NCBI RefSeq assembly: GCF_000430745.1
Contig: NZ_AUMP01000002.1
Location: forward strand, 310,001-374,000
DNA from: Fictibacillus gelatini DSM 15865
Lineage (GTDB): Bacteria; Bacillota; Bacilli; Bacillales; Fictibacillaceae
Reading direction: 5' to 3'
Length of the DNA stretch: 64,000 bases
This document shows, one piece after another, positions 55,037-63,716 of this stretch (its first letter is position 1; each line of letters opens with the position of its first letter). Under the pieces are notes generated by a model, which was not told the DNA's origin, did no database searches, and was given only the letters and a program-made list of their open reading frames with translations. Both the position numbers and the translations under genes were made by a program.

Positions 55037-55828
55037 CTCTGGAGAATGGCTTTTCATCCAATCGCATAATGCTTTTGTTATCTTCCGTTTTTCCCTTGGC
55101 GGAAAGTGATGGGTAAATTGCGGGTAAAGCCATTCTTCATGTTCCTTTCCAAGCTTCGCTAAACAGCGCTTCATTTGCAATGTGTGCTCTACGTTCACGT
55201 TTTCATCACACATGCCGTGGATCATTAAGAGGGGTACTTGAAGGTCGTGACAATAATATAAAGGAGAGCGCCATTCGTATTCTTCCGAGTATTTGTCAGG
55301 GCTGCCGCCGATGACCCGTTTCATCATCCGCCGCAAATCAACCCTTTCTTCATACGTCCACCGCATTTCCGTCACTCCTCCCCATGTCACAACCGACCGG
55401 ATTTCCGGAAACTTTATTGCTGTAAAAAGAGCCATCGGGCCTCCCCTTGAAAAACCGAATACATGAATATCATTTTCTTTTACTTGAGGAAGCGACTTTA
55501 AGACGGTATATGCATGGAATGCATCGTAGCGGTCTTTCCCGGCAAAATCTTCATTCCCCTCTCCACCTTCGTTTCCGCGATAAAACGGAGCTAGAACGAC
55601 AAACCCGTGTGCGGCAAACTCGATGAGTCTTGCAGGACGGACCATTCCGACTTTTTTGATGCCTCCGCGCAAGTACAAAAGCCCTGGCAGCGGTTTAGAT
55701 ACAATCGGTACGGAAAGCATCCCTTTCACTTTTAATCCTTCACTTAAATACGTCACTTTATATAACTCAATGTTCGGATGCGGTGAAGGAAATCTTTGTT
55801 TATAGATGATCTTCTCGCTATGTATCAC
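55025..55828 (-). CDS. ytmA: YtmA: prolyl-oligopeptidase-type alpha/beta hydrolase
   Basis: 267 aa, S9-like hydrolase without the beta-propeller. The nucleophile is in FGFSRGGPMAL. The preceding APFYRGNEGGEGNEDFAGKDR and the late HGMCDENV (Asp) and TFTHYF-like FTHHFPP (His) complete the triad. Substrate unknown. Start at GTG 55828 (GGAGG 8 bp before) aligns with B. subtilis YtmA; the longer ATG frame (16 codons) overlaps the ribosome site. Confidence 0.9.
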   Translation of the reverse strand: MIHSEKIIYKQRFPSPHPNIELYKVTYLSEGLKVKGMLSVPIVSKPLPGLLYLRGGIKKVGMVRPARLIEFAAHGFVVLAPFYRGNEGGEGNEDFAGKDRYDAFHAYTVLKSLPQVKENDIHVFGFSRGGPMALFTAIKFPEIRSVVTWGGVTEMRWTYEERVDLRRMMKRVIGGSPDKYSEEYEWRSPLYYCHDLQVPLLMIHGMCDENVNVEHTLQMKRCLAKLGKEHEEWLYPQFTHHFPPREKRKITKALCDWMKSHSPEENG

Positions 55829-55981
55829 CGTAAGAACCTCCGTTCCAATGTTTGTTCCCATTTCCACTTCAAACAAAATAACGTTACCTATTTTGTTCTA
55901 GGCAAACACACAATTAAATGCTCCTACATAAAGTATTACATAAAACAATAACTTCATCCTAATCTAAAGGAGTTGAACACA

Positions 55982-56992
55982 ATGAAAGGGATTAAAGCAA
56001 AGATCTCCCTTCTTGTTTCCCTGGTGCTTTTATCATGTGTTCTCATCAGCGCTTGCTCGAAATCGTCCATATCTAAAAAACAAACAACGGTTAGGGTCGC
56101 GGAAGTCACTCGCTCTATCTTTTACGCACCACAATATGTCGCAATTGAAAAAGGTTTTTTTAAAAAAGAAGGGATTAAAGTCGACTTAAAAACAACGTGG
56201 GGCGGGGATAAAACGATGACTGCCTTACTCTCCAATGGAACAGATATTGCTCTCGTCGGATCAGAAACTTCCATTTATGTTTATGCGCAAGGGGCAAGCG
56301 ACCCGGTCATTAATTTTGCCGCGCTCACTCAGACAGACGGAACATTCCTCGTTGCCCGAAAAAAACCGGCTGTCTTCTCGTGGGAACAGCTTAAAGGAAA
56401 AGAATATTTGGGTCAACGAAAAGGCGGCATGCCAGAAATGGCGGGCGAATTCACATTAAAAAAACATGGCATTGACCCGCATAAGGATATTAAGCTGAAC
56501 CAGAGCATCGATTACGCGAATATTCCTAATGCTTTTGCTGCTGGTACCGGTGATTATGTGCAATTATTTGAGCCGCAGGCAAGTTTATTTGAGAAAAAAG
56601 GAATTGGCTACATCGTCGCTTCATTCGGCTCGGAATCTGGAAAATTACCGTATACGTCCTATATGGCAAAACAAGGTTACTTAAAAGAGAACAAAGACGT
56701 TATTGAACGATTTACAAGGGCCCTTTATAAGGCGCAATTATGGGTGGAAAACCATTCCGCTAAAGAAACGGCGAAAGTTATTGCTCCTTATTTTGAGGAT
56801 ACTCCGATGGACATTATCGAAACCGTTGTTGATCGTTATAAAAATCAACACAGCTATGCAACAAGCCCGATTTTAGAAGAAAACGCCTGGAATCACTTAT
56901 TAACGATCATGCAAGAAGCAGGCGAATTACCGAAAAAAGTAGATTACAAAACGTTAGTCAATTCCGAAATTGCTAAGAAAGCAGTGAAATAA
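55982..56992 (+). CDS. ytlA: ABC transporter substrate-binding lipoprotein YtlA
   Basis: 336 aa. Lipoprotein signal with lipobox LISAC (Cys about residue 25), then an NMT1/SsuA/ThiY-type binding fold (FYAPQYVAIEKGFFKKEGI, the common N-terminal block). The ligand is unknown; the family binds thiamine precursors, alkanesulfonates or nitrate. AAAGGAG lies 9 bp before ATG 55982. First gene of ytlA-ytlC-ytlD. Confidence 0.92.
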   Translation: MKGIKAKISLLVSLVLLSCVLISACSKSSISKKQTTVRVAEVTRSIFYAPQYVAIEKGFFKKEGIKVDLKTTWGGDKTMTALLSNGTDIALVGSETSIYVYAQGASDPVINFAALTQTDGTFLVARKKPAVFSWEQLKGKEYLGQRKGGMPEMAGEFTLKKHGIDPHKDIKLNQSIDYANIPNAFAAGTGDYVQLFEPQASLFEKKGIGYIVASFGSESGKLPYTSYMAKQGYLKENKDVIERFTRALYKAQLWVENHSAKETAKVIAPYFEDTPMDIIETVVDRYKNQHSYATSPILEENAWNHLLTIMQEAGELPKKVDYKTLVNSEIAKKAVK

Positions 56993-57010
56993 TAAACTGG
57001 AGGGATCGAA

Positions 57011-57790
57011 GTGGCCTTTTTGCAATTAAAGTCGATTGGTCAGACGTATTTTTCGAAACGGACGGCCACGACGGCCTTAGAAAATGTAACGTTATCGGTT
57101 CATGAGGGGGAATTTGTTTCCTTCCTTGGCCCGAGCGGATGCGGGAAATCTACGTTGTTATCGATCATCGCCGGGCTCCTTGCGCCCACAGAGGGAGAAA
57201 TTTTCCTTGAAGAACAGCCGATCAACGGACCGCATCCGAAGATAGGCTACATGCTTCAACAAGATTATCTTTTTCCGTGGAAGACGATTAAAGAAAATGT
57301 TTTGCTTGGATTAAAACTACGTGGCCAATTGAATGAGGAACAAGTATCCAATGCATTATCCCTTTTAGATGAAATTGGATTATCTCACGTTCTCGATCAA
57401 TATCCTATGCAACTTTCCGGGGGGATGCGGCAGCGTGTGGCACTCGTAAGAACGCTCGCAACGAACCCCAAAATCTTGTTGCTCGATGAACCTTTCTCCG
57501 CTTTAGATTACCAGACCAAATTAAAGCTCGAAGATCTTGTCTCTTTTCTACTGTCAGAGTACGATAAAACGGCGATACTCGTCACCCATGATATCGGGGA
57601 GGCGATCGCCATGAGCGACCGTGTCATTTTATTTTCAAAAAATCCCGGGTACATTTATCAAACGTTTAACATGCCCGAAACGCTTAAGAAGCTTACCCCC
57701 TTTGAGACGCGCCAGCACCCGGATTACTCAGTCATGTTCCAGCAAATATGGAAGGAGTTGAAGAACATTGAAGAAAACAATAGTGACTAA
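57011..57790 (+). CDS. ytlC: ABC transporter ATPase YtlC
   Basis: 259 aa. Walker [10 protein letters not shown] (about residues 42-50), Q-loop [10 protein letters not shown], signature LSGGMRQR, Walker [13 protein letters not shown] and H-loop TH. GTG 57011 follows GGAGGG. Its last 23 bp overlap ytlD. Confidence 0.95.
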   Translation: MAFLQLKSIGQTYFSKRTATTALENVTLSVHEGEFVSFLGPSGCGKSTLLSIIAGLLAPTEGEIFLEEQPINGPHPKIGYMLQQDYLFPWKTIKENVLLGLKLRGQLNEEQVSNALSLLDEIGLSHVLDQYPMQLSGGMRQRVALVRTLATNPKILLLDEPFSALDYQTKLKLEDLVSFLLSEYDKTAILVTHDIGEAIAMSDRVILFSKNPGYIYQTFNMPETLKKLTPFETRQHPDYSVMFQQIWKELKNIEENNSD

Positions 57791-58571
57791 AACGCATGCT
57801 GATTTTTTAAAAAACATAAAAAAAGAAAAACGCCATGTTCTTCTTATTCAGCTTTTCATCTTCTTCGCGTTTTTCGTTTGTTGGGAACTGTTTTCAAGAC
57901 AAAAATGGATCGATCCGTTGCTCTTTAGTTCACCGGGAAAAATTTGGGGACTATTTGTAACAAAAATCAGCGACGGCAGTTTATTTGTTCACATAGGCAT
58001 GACCTTATCGGAAACGATTATCGGGTTTCTTTTAGGCACGTTGTTCGGAACAATGCTTGCTACATTATTATGGTGGATACCGTTTCTTTCGAAAGTGCTT
58101 GAACCATATTTAGTCATTTTAAATGCGATGCCGAAAGTTGCTCTTGGACCGATCTTGATCGTCGTCCTTGGACCCAACTTTTCATCCATCCTGGCGATGG
58201 GAATATTAATCTCTGTCATTATTACAACGATCGTCATTTTTACAGCATTTAACAATGTCGATCCAAACTATATTAAAGTTGTCCGTTCTTTTGGAGGATC
58301 GAAATTTCAATGTTTCAAAGAAGTCGTTCTGCCTGCCTGTTTTCCAACAATCATTTCAACATTAAAAGTAAATGTCGGACTATCATGGGTTGGCGTGATT
58401 GTCGGGGAGTATCTCGTTTCTAAACAGGGCCTTGGCTACATGATTATTTACGGATTTCAGGTGTTTAATTTTACCCTTGTCCTTCTCAGTCTTCTTATCA
58501 TCGCCGTTTTAGCGACAATCATGTACCAGCTCGTCGATTTCCTGGAGAAAAAACTGATAAAAAATCGTTAA
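57768..58571 (+). CDS. ytlD: ABC transporter permease YtlD
   Basis: 267 aa with about 6 transmembrane helices; the EAA loop is in ...[25 protein letters not shown] 57768 is the start, after AAGGAG; its first codons overlap ytlC by 23 bp. Ends in a hairpin terminator. Confidence 0.94.
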   Translation: MKKTIVTKTHADFLKNIKKEKRHVLLIQLFIFFAFFVCWELFSRQKWIDPLLFSSPGKIWGLFVTKISDGSLFVHIGMTLSETIIGFLLGTLFGTMLATLLWWIPFLSKVLEPYLVILNAMPKVALGPILIVVLGPNFSSILAMGILISVIITTIVIFTAFNNVDPNYIKVVRSFGGSKFQCFKEVVLPACFPTIISTLKVNVGLSWVGVIVGEYLVSKQGLGYMIIYGFQVFNFTLVLLSLLIIAVLATIMYQLVDFLEKKLIKNR

Positions 58572-58601
58572 AGGCTATTTACTAAAGTAATAGCCTTTTT
58601 C
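58570..58601. terminator. Terminator between ytlD and ytkD
   Basis: AAAGGCTATT/AATAGCCTTT stem then TTCTC. Bidirectional with ytkD. Confidence 0.85.
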
Positions 58602-59078
58602 TCATAAAAATTTTTTCCGGGCATAGTCTATACTTTGAATTAAAACTTGATCTTTCATCATAAAGCTGAAGCGTTCATTGTTTTCCATCTGATTCGGCAG
58701 ATCATCCAACAATACTGGGCCATTTGTTTCGTAATAACGGTCTTTTAATAAAATTTTGTCCACTGTCGCAAAATAAATGTTTTTAATAATAATGCCGCCC
58801 TTTCCATCCACCTTATATTGCCCCATATAATTTAACGTCGCTACATGGCCACCCGTTTCTTCAAACACTTCACGCTTTGCTGCAATTTCGGCCGTTTCAC
58901 CGGGCTCCACTTTACCGCCGGGAAATTCAAGCCCTCTTCTCGGGTGTTCAGTAAGAAGCCACTGTTCTTTAAAACGGCAAATGACCCAAACATGTTTTGG
59001 CTCCTTCGAAAAAGGATGGTCTTCAAACGAAAGTTTAACGGTGTTATCGTAGTAATCTTTAAACGTAATCATTTCCAT
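58602..59078 (-). CDS. ytkD: Nudix nucleoside triphosphatase YtkD
   Basis: 158 aa. The Nudix box GGKVEPGETAEIAAKREVFEETG fits Gx5Ex7REUxEExGU. B. subtilis YtkD hydrolyses oxidised purine nucleotides (8-oxo-dGTP) and has been linked to mRNA decapping-like activity. The start ATG lies 8 bp after GGAG. Confidence 0.92.
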   Translation of the reverse strand: MEMITFKDYYDNTVKLSFEDHPFSKEPKHVWVICRFKEQWLLTEHPRRGLEFPGGKVEPGETAEIAAKREVFEETGGHVATLNYMGQYKVDGKGGIIIKNIYFATVDKILLKDRYYETNGPVLLDDLPNQMENNERFSFMMKDQVLIQSIDYARKKFL

Positions 59079-59183
59079 GTGATAAACTCCATCTCAAGGT
59101 AAGTTTCTTCTATTTTAATGAAAATAGCTGCCATTTGTCCAATTTCTACGGAAGAAAAGCACATGGAATACACTCCATGTGCT

Positions 59184-59708
59184 TTATTTTATAGAAACTG
59201 AAGAAATGATCCAGCGGCCGTTGTTCCATAAAAAATCCATTTTTATTGTATAGATACCATCTAATTCATTGGAATTATGTTGAATTAGATGGTATGATGT
59301 GTTTGATGTCTTTTTTAAATGATAATTCTCTTCAGGATTAAACCACGGAGGGAGATCGGTTGGAATTACGTACAAACCATCGTTCTTCTCCTCGAATAAC
59401 AAATCCACGTATTTTTTTGCTACGCTTCTTGAAGCTACTTTTTGCAATTGGTTAATTAATTCCTTTTTTGACGAAACTCCAAGTACTTTATAATGGCTAT
59501 TCGACTTAGGATTTAACTTCTTTATAAACTCTCTTGCCAAAAGTTCTACATTGGGCTTCGGCTTCACGTTCTCTTTAGTCGCTACATCTTTTGTTGCCAC
59601 AGGCACCATAGATACCTTCTCTGTTTTTTCAACTGGCACTTGCGTGTTAGGAGTTGCTGAAAAGGTTACTAAAAATGCAAGAATACTGCTGACTGCTAAT
59701 TTCATCAT
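59184..59708 (-). CDS. Secreted protein of unknown function
   Basis: 174 aa. Hydrophobic N-terminus (MMKLAVSSILAFLVTFSAT) is a probable signal peptide; a Lys/Pro/Val-rich linker follows and then a compact domain of about 110 residues ending FLWNNGRWIISSVSIK. The domain looks NTF2- or IseA-like (inhibitor of cell-wall endopeptidases), but the similarity is weak. The Shine-Dalgarno GGCGGTGA precedes two ATGs; the first is used. Separated from ytkD by about 100 bp. Confidence 0.7.
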   Translation of the reverse strand: MMKLAVSSILAFLVTFSATPNTQVPVEKTEKVSMVPVATKDVATKENVKPKPNVELLAREFIKKLNPKSNSHYKVLGVSSKKELINQLQKVASRSVAKKYVDLLFEEKNDGLYVIPTDLPPWFNPEENYHLKKTSNTSYHLIQHNSNELDGIYTIKMDFLWNNGRWIISSVSIK

Positions 59709-59856
59709 GAATCACCGCCCATAAAGTTTTCTCGTTCTTCATAATAGCTTGCCAAAAAATGAACCGTTATAGTTTACCCATTCCTTTTATTCGGATCAAA
59801 AAAACATGTTTTTGAATAAAAAGAATGGAACTTTGGTAGAAAGCTTGCATAATATG

Positions 59857-59885
59857 AAAAGGTGTCTGATTTTTAACACCTTCTT
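59857..59885 (-). terminator. Hairpin after the holin-like gene
   Basis: AAAGGTGT/ACACCTTC stem overlapping the stop; leftward TTTTC is short. Confidence 0.55.
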
Positions 59886-60130
59886 GTCCTTGTTTTTTTT
59901 CCAAGCTCGTAAAGGCCTGTCGCAGCCAGGCCCGCTATACCGCCAGACCACATGCGAAGCACCGTTTGCAGATCTGTAAACGGGTAAGCAACGATCCCAA
60001 CAAAAATTCCGATAAAAAAACTAATTAATGGAATATACTTTTTTTTAACGGTTAATGTCCGTTTGATTAACTCTACTAAACCTGTAACAAGGGGGGTCAG
60101 TAATGAGGCAAACATCAACATTTGTTCCAT
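59873..60130 (-). CDS. Small holin-like membrane protein
   Basis: 85 aa with two or three predicted transmembrane helices (MFASLLTPLVTGLVELIK, then YIPLISFFIGIFVGIVAY, then IAGLAATGLYELG) and a highly basic tail KKTRTRRC. The size and pattern suit a phage-type holin, but there is no endolysin nearby. ATG 60130 follows GAGGAGGAG. It occupies the place of B. subtilis ytkC. Confidence 0.7.
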   Translation of the reverse strand: MEQMLMFASLLTPLVTGLVELIKRTLTVKKKYIPLISFFIGIFVGIVAYPFTDLQTVLRMWSGGIAGLAATGLYELGKKTRTRRC

Positions 60131-60255
60131 TCTTACTCCTCCTCGCTCGACTTTTTTCACCGATGAAGTGTCATGTGTGTAATGCCTTTTTTTGGCACAT
60201 ACTAAACATAGGTTAATAACCGTAAGATCATGTAAGACAGGAGTGGAACGTACGA

Positions 60256-60468
60256 ATGTGTAAAGAAGACGATCTTTATCTTCTAAAGTTAGAGTCTAAT
60301 GAATTATCTTGGTGGGAATACGCGAGAAAAGTGTTACCCGAAAATAGGCCAAATGAATATATGACTTATTGGTCATATTTAAAAAATAAAGGGAAAATTC
60401 CAAGACGATTAATTAAGGAAGCAGAATGGCGTATGGAGGCACGGAGAAAAGGGTTACTAGACACATAA
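60256..60468 (+). CDS. Small cytoplasmic protein of unknown function
   Basis: 70 aa, charged and Trp-rich (LSWWEYARKVLPENRP, YMTYWSYLKNKGKI, EAEWRMEARRKG). No signal or membrane segment. ATG 60256 follows AGGAGTGG by 11 bp. Has its own strong terminator. Family not recognised. Confidence 0.65.
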   Translation: MCKEDDLYLLKLESNELSWWEYARKVLPENRPNEYMTYWSYLKNKGKIPRRLIKEAEWRMEARRKGLLDT

Positions 60469-60497
60469 CGGCCCTCTTAGGCAGAGGGCCGTTATTC
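60465..60497. terminator. Bidirectional terminator
   Basis: A perfect 13-bp stem ATAACGGCCCTCT / AGAGGGCCGTTAT (60465-60477 with 60483-60495), with T's on the right. Confidence 0.88.
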
Positions 60498-60499
60498 TT

Positions 60500-60694
60500 T
60501 TAAACACCAGCATTATGTAACCGAACAAGCAGATCATTTAGCTGCCTGGTGCGCCGTTCCTCAGAACCTTTTAAACCAAGCTCTATTTCCGCCAGCTCTG
60601 AACTCACCAATTCTTTTGCATACCTTTGATTTAATAATACGTCAACAAGCAACTCTTTTTCCTGGTCACTTAAAACGATTGTTCTTTTTTCCAT
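60500..60694 (-). CDS. Small helical protein of unknown function
   Basis: 64 aa, acidic/basic amphipathic helix (IVLSDQEKELLVDVLLNQRYAKE). GGGGAGAG precedes the ATG. Not recognised. Confidence 0.6.
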   Translation of the reverse strand: MEKRTIVLSDQEKELLVDVLLNQRYAKELVSSELAEIELGLKGSEERRTRQLNDLLVRLHNAGV

Positions 60695-60880
60695 GCAACT
60701 CTCCCCTTTTCCGCTTTTTCCGCCAAAATTAAAGCGGTTGACACCTTCATTATACGTGCGACAACGGGAAAGCGCTTTATGAAACTAATGGAAATCGAAA
60801 CGAAAAGATCTCTCTTCTCGTTTCACTATCAATTCCAAACTATAAAGATGTCCGTTATGCCCTATCCTTTTTCATCTGAT

Positions 60881-61045
60881 TTAGCTGCAGGACTTGCTCC
60901 ACTCTTCATAGACAGATTGCGGTGCATTCCAACAAAGCCAGGATACCATTGTCTTCAAACCATTATTGTTGACATACCAGTATTCATAGCGCCTTTTTGA
61001 AAGATTTCTGTAAATTCCTGTTTTGTTTACGATACTATCCATCAT
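60881..61045 (-). CDS. 54-aa protein (MMDSIVNKTG...)
   Basis: An open frame too short for most gene callers. AGGAGG lies 6 bp before the double ATG (61045/61042). The product is Tyr/Trp/Asn-rich (RRYEYWYVNNNG, MVSWLCWNAPQ) and ends SKSCS. Leftward -10 TATAAA precedes it. The opposite strand has a longer open frame without a site. Confidence 0.6.
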   Translation of the reverse strand: MMDSIVNKTGIYRNLSKRRYEYWYVNNNGLKTMVSWLCWNAPQSVYEEWSKSCS

Positions 61046-61185
61046 ACATCGCCTCCTATCTTTTATACTAAAATTCTAGATTTTCAGAAATTATCCTTCA
61101 AAAATAAATCGCAATAATTGACAAGAATGTCGAATGATGACCTGGAGAACAAAACCTTGTTCAAAAATTTTCCGGAAACGAATAA
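61046..61185. other. Intergenic region 61046-61185
   Basis: AT-rich. It holds the ribosome site and probable promoter of the 54-aa gene; nothing else recognised. Confidence 0.4.
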
Positions 61186-61210
61186 AAGAGCATCGATTTT
61201 AATGCTCTTT
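61185..61210 (-). terminator. Terminator after the membrane protein gene
   Basis: AAAGAGCAT/ATGCTCTTT stem with TTATTCG leftward, overlapping the stop codon. Confidence 0.8.
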
Positions 61211-61897
61211 CATAACAGCAGCCTCCTCGGCCGAAACCTTCTCGTGATCATCGGAAAAAAAATAAGAATCCAACCGCTTATCGTCTATGCAGTTTTGAAC
61301 GAGTTCATGCATTTGCACAATCCTTCGTTGATGCTTTATCAGTACAACATGGCTGATAAGGAACCAACTGACCATAAATAGCAATGTTTTGACTACACTT
61401 TCTTGTGTTAACATGAAATCATCAATACGAAAGATTCCAAGAATGAAGCTGGATAGCAGACCTAGAAAGATTGCCGCTGCGCTTGCAATGGTTTTAAGGC
61501 TTCTCACACTTTGCTTTAACGCAACCAATTCCGTTTCTAGCAACCGTAATTCTCCTGTTCTTAAGCTAAGCAATTGGCTTCGTACATATTTAAGATTCAT
61601 TAACATCCCTTTAGATTTTTCTTTCTTTAAGAGACTTTCCATAAATAATTTTAATTCGTATGAGGAGCTTAAATCATTCTTTATTTTGCGGTGAATGAAA
61701 TTATGAAAATAATAATATCGGATAAGAAATTCTATTGCAGCGATAACTGCAGAAATAACGAGTAAGGTCCAGGCAAACTGAAACCAAAAATTTTGAAATG
61801 CCGTTTCAATCAATTCTTTAATTGTCAAATATTCGGAACTGGCCTTTGCCCATATAAGTTTTCCAACAAGTACGACAAGTTTTATGATATCTTCCAC
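61199..61897 (-). CDS. Integral membrane protein of unknown function
   Basis: 232 aa. Hydrophobic helix near residues 40-65 (FQFAWTLLVISAVIAAIEFLI), a long central coiled-coil-like segment (about 80-140), a second helix pair near 145-200 (IASAAAIFLGLLSSFILGIF, TLLFMVSWFLISHVVLI) and a charged C-tail. Start set at GTG 61897, 9 bp after AGGAGG; an ATG 48 bp upstream lacks a site. Family not recognised. Confidence 0.68.
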   Translation of the reverse strand: MEDIIKLVVLVGKLIWAKASSEYLTIKELIETAFQNFWFQFAWTLLVISAVIAAIEFLIRYYYFHNFIHRKIKNDLSSSYELKLFMESLLKKEKSKGMLMNLKYVRSQLLSLRTGELRLLETELVALKQSVRSLKTIASAAAIFLGLLSSFILGIFRIDDFMLTQESVVKTLLFMVSWFLISHVVLIKHQRRIVQMHELVQNCIDDKRLDSYFFSDDHEKVSAEEAAVMKEH

Positions 61898-62059
61898 AAG
61901 CCGTTTCCTCCTTGCCCCAACGATCTCTATATCTATTTCTATCATACCATTTTTATCTAGTAAATTCTCCCTTTAATTATTTCTTTCGCTACCGCACCCC
62001 TTTACTTCAGTTGCAACGGTCGAAATTTATAATAAATCGTGTGAATGGAGGATTAAGTT

Positions 62060-62248
62060 ATGAAAATTGTCTACTACGAAGAAGGCGATCTTAACATCAT
62101 TGTCGGTTCTTCGCAATTAAAAGGTGAGTTAACGATAGAACAAATAAAAACAGAAAGTGATAAAAAGGCAAAAGAATTAGGCCAATTGCTCGGGCGCAAG
62201 ATCGGCTTTATGATTGACATGAATGGCAAGCTTCAGGCGAAACTATAA
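62060..62248 (+). CDS. Small cytoplasmic protein
   Basis: 62 aa, MKIVYYEEGDLNIIVG start and a helical second half (IEQIKTESDKKAKELGQLLGRKI). GGAGGATT precedes the ATG. Family not recognised; its own terminator follows. Confidence 0.65.
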   Translation: MKIVYYEEGDLNIIVGSSQLKGELTIEQIKTESDKKAKELGQLLGRKIGFMIDMNGKLQAKL

Positions 62249-62254
62249 CAAATA

Positions 62255-62290
62255 AAAACCCTTGAAAGAATTATTCCTTCAAGGGTTTTA
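62255..62290. terminator. Terminator between the small protein gene and the SGNH hydrolase gene
   Basis: A 12-bp stem AAAACCCTTGAA / TTCAAGGGTTTT (62255-62266 with 62278-62289). Confidence 0.85.
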
Positions 62291-63002
62291 CTACTTTTAG
62301 CACCCGTTTAGAAATGAGAGTGTATCCTCTTTCGTTCGGGTGAATATAATCAAAAAAATAAGTGTTCTTATTAATGTGCGTAAATAAATCGAAAGTGGGA
62401 ATATAAGTAGCTCCTGGAGTTTCTTGACTGATCTTATAAATCGACCGATTCCACTTACGGATCGTCGGCCCACAATGTTTATCATCAACTTTCCCCATGT
62501 ATGGATTATATAACCCGATTATATAAATGGGGGCATTTTTATTTTGCGAACGAATAATTTTTGTTATTTGCGCTAAATTTTTTTGAAGTCTTTTTTGTCC
62601 CTCAGCCATTCGCTCCGGGTCGAGATGAAAAAAGTTCCAACTTGCGCTTTTTCTAAAGTCATTCGTGCCGATAAAAAGAAAAATATCATCAGCTTCATTG
62701 AGCGATTTAAGGACAACTTCATTTCTCAATTGAAGAAGTAGTTGATCTGAACGTTGCCCACTGATCCCAAAATTATTTAAGATGACCGGGCGGCCGCTTT
62801 TTTTCGCCAAACCGTCCCTCACCCTGCCGATATATCCTTTTCGCGTTGGGTCTCCTTTTCCATATGTTAAGGAATCACCTAATGCAACGATTTTTAATTT
62901 ATTCGATTGGTTGTCACGGCCGTATATATGCATGCTGAAGAAAAACAGCAAAACAGCCATCGACGCCGCACCTAAAAAAATGACTTTTTTTGTCCCTCTC
63001 AA
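62271..63002 (-). CDS. SGNH/GDSL-type hydrolase (lipase/esterase-like)
   Basis: 243 aa. N-terminal signal-anchor (GAASMAVLLFFFSMHIYG, about residues 11-28), so the domain lies outside. Block I VALGDSLTYG (Ser), block III GTNDF, block V YIHPNERGY (Asp-x-x-His as DYIHP). Resembles YpmR/lysophospholipase-like SGNH enzymes; substrate unknown. TTG 63002 follows GAGGGG by 6 bp. Confidence 0.88.
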   Translation of the reverse strand: MRGTKKVIFLGAASMAVLLFFFSMHIYGRDNQSNKLKIVALGDSLTYGKGDPTRKGYIGRVRDGLAKKSGRPVILNNFGISGQRSDQLLLQLRNEVVLKSLNEADDIFLFIGTNDFRKSASWNFFHLDPERMAEGQKRLQKNLAQITKIIRSQNKNAPIYIIGLYNPYMGKVDDKHCGPTIRKWNRSIYKISQETPGATYIPTFDLFTHINKNTYFFDYIHPNERGYTLISKRVLKVVKPLKE

Positions 63003-63102
63003 ACCGATCCCCTCTTATATCCATATACTATTTATCTATTTAAACAACTATTGAAGGAAATAGCAAGTTTCGAGGAACAATTGTCAAAGAATCGTGAATG
63101 AA

Positions 63103-63267
63103 TTAGCCGTTTAAATGATAATCTTTCGCTTTTAAATCGTTATTCTCCCACAAATTCTCAATATCGTATCGGGTTGTATCAGTTTCACCAAAACGCGTTA
63201 GTCCGTAAATAATGGCAAATAAAATCGCAAGAATAGGTATCAATGTCACGATAAAAATTCCAGCCAT
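63103..63267 (-). CDS. 54-aa single-pass membrane protein (MAGIFIVTLI...)
   Basis: A short gene: GAGAGGGGG stands 7 bp before ATG 63267. The first half is one hydrophobic helix (IFIVTLIPILAILFAIIYGL), the rest charged (TRYDIENLWENNDLKAKDY). Similar to many small Bacillus membrane proteins. Confidence 0.65.
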   Translation of the reverse strand: MAGIFIVTLIPILAILFAIIYGLTRFGETDTTRYDIENLWENNDLKAKDYHLNG

Positions 63268-63325
63268 TTTTATCCCCCTCTCTGTCCAACCATCATATGA
63301 CGAAGAAAGGGAATTTATTCTAAAA

Positions 63326-63361
63326 AAACTCGAGGCGGTTAATTAAACCGCTTCGAGTTTC
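63326..63361 (-). terminator. Terminator after the PqqD-like gene
   Basis: A 15-bp stem AAACTCGAGGCGGTT / AACCGCTTCGAGTTT with one G-U pair, then TTTTTTT leftward. Confidence 0.92.
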
Positions 63362-63716
63362 ATTTCCATTCTATCCAGCCATTCGCTTCTATAATTTGCA
63401 TGAACTTTACAAGCCGCGGGAGAACTGGAGCCGCGCTTTTTCCGAAGTGTTCTTCAACCAATGCCGCAAGTTCATTTACCGGCCGTTTGCCATTAATATG
63501 AGAGATCACAAATGAACCGAGTTGATCAAGCTTTACTTTGCGTTCTTGAGGCTGTTTTAAAAAGCGGACCGAAAATCGTTCGATTGGATTTGTCCGCGGA
63601 ATGACGAGAAAAACAGTTCCATTGTCAAGTCGTTCCAACCTGTATTTTTCTTTTATTCGCGGAACCATCAAAAGCAAATTCCTTTTTTCTTTCTTTAAGT
63701 GAAATAACAATCCCAT
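63360..63716 (-). CDS. PqqD-family protein
   Basis: 118 aa. The C-terminal 75 residues have the PqqD pattern (VKLDQLGSFVISHINGKRPVNELAALVEEHFG...RLVKFMQIIEANGWIEW), the fold that binds leader peptides in RiPP pathways but that also occurs elsewhere. N-terminal part is basic. ATG 63716 overlaps the stop of the upstream OPT gene by one base (TAATG), so translation is coupled. Confidence 0.82.
   Translation of the reverse strand: MGLLFHLKKEKRNLLLMVPRIKEKYRLERLDNGTVFLVIPRTNPIERFSVRFLKQPQERKVKLDQLGSFVISHINGKRPVNELAALVEEHFGKSAAPVLPRLVKFMQIIEANGWIEWK

Noticed and set aside
59709-59860. Sigma-B promoter for the secreted protein gene
   Set aside because: GGGTAA is present but no GTTT at 13-15 bp; spacing to the nearest is about 20 bp.
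60779-61000. Plus-strand 73-codon frame
   Set aside because: No ribosome site; lies opposite the better supported 54-aa gene on the minus strand.
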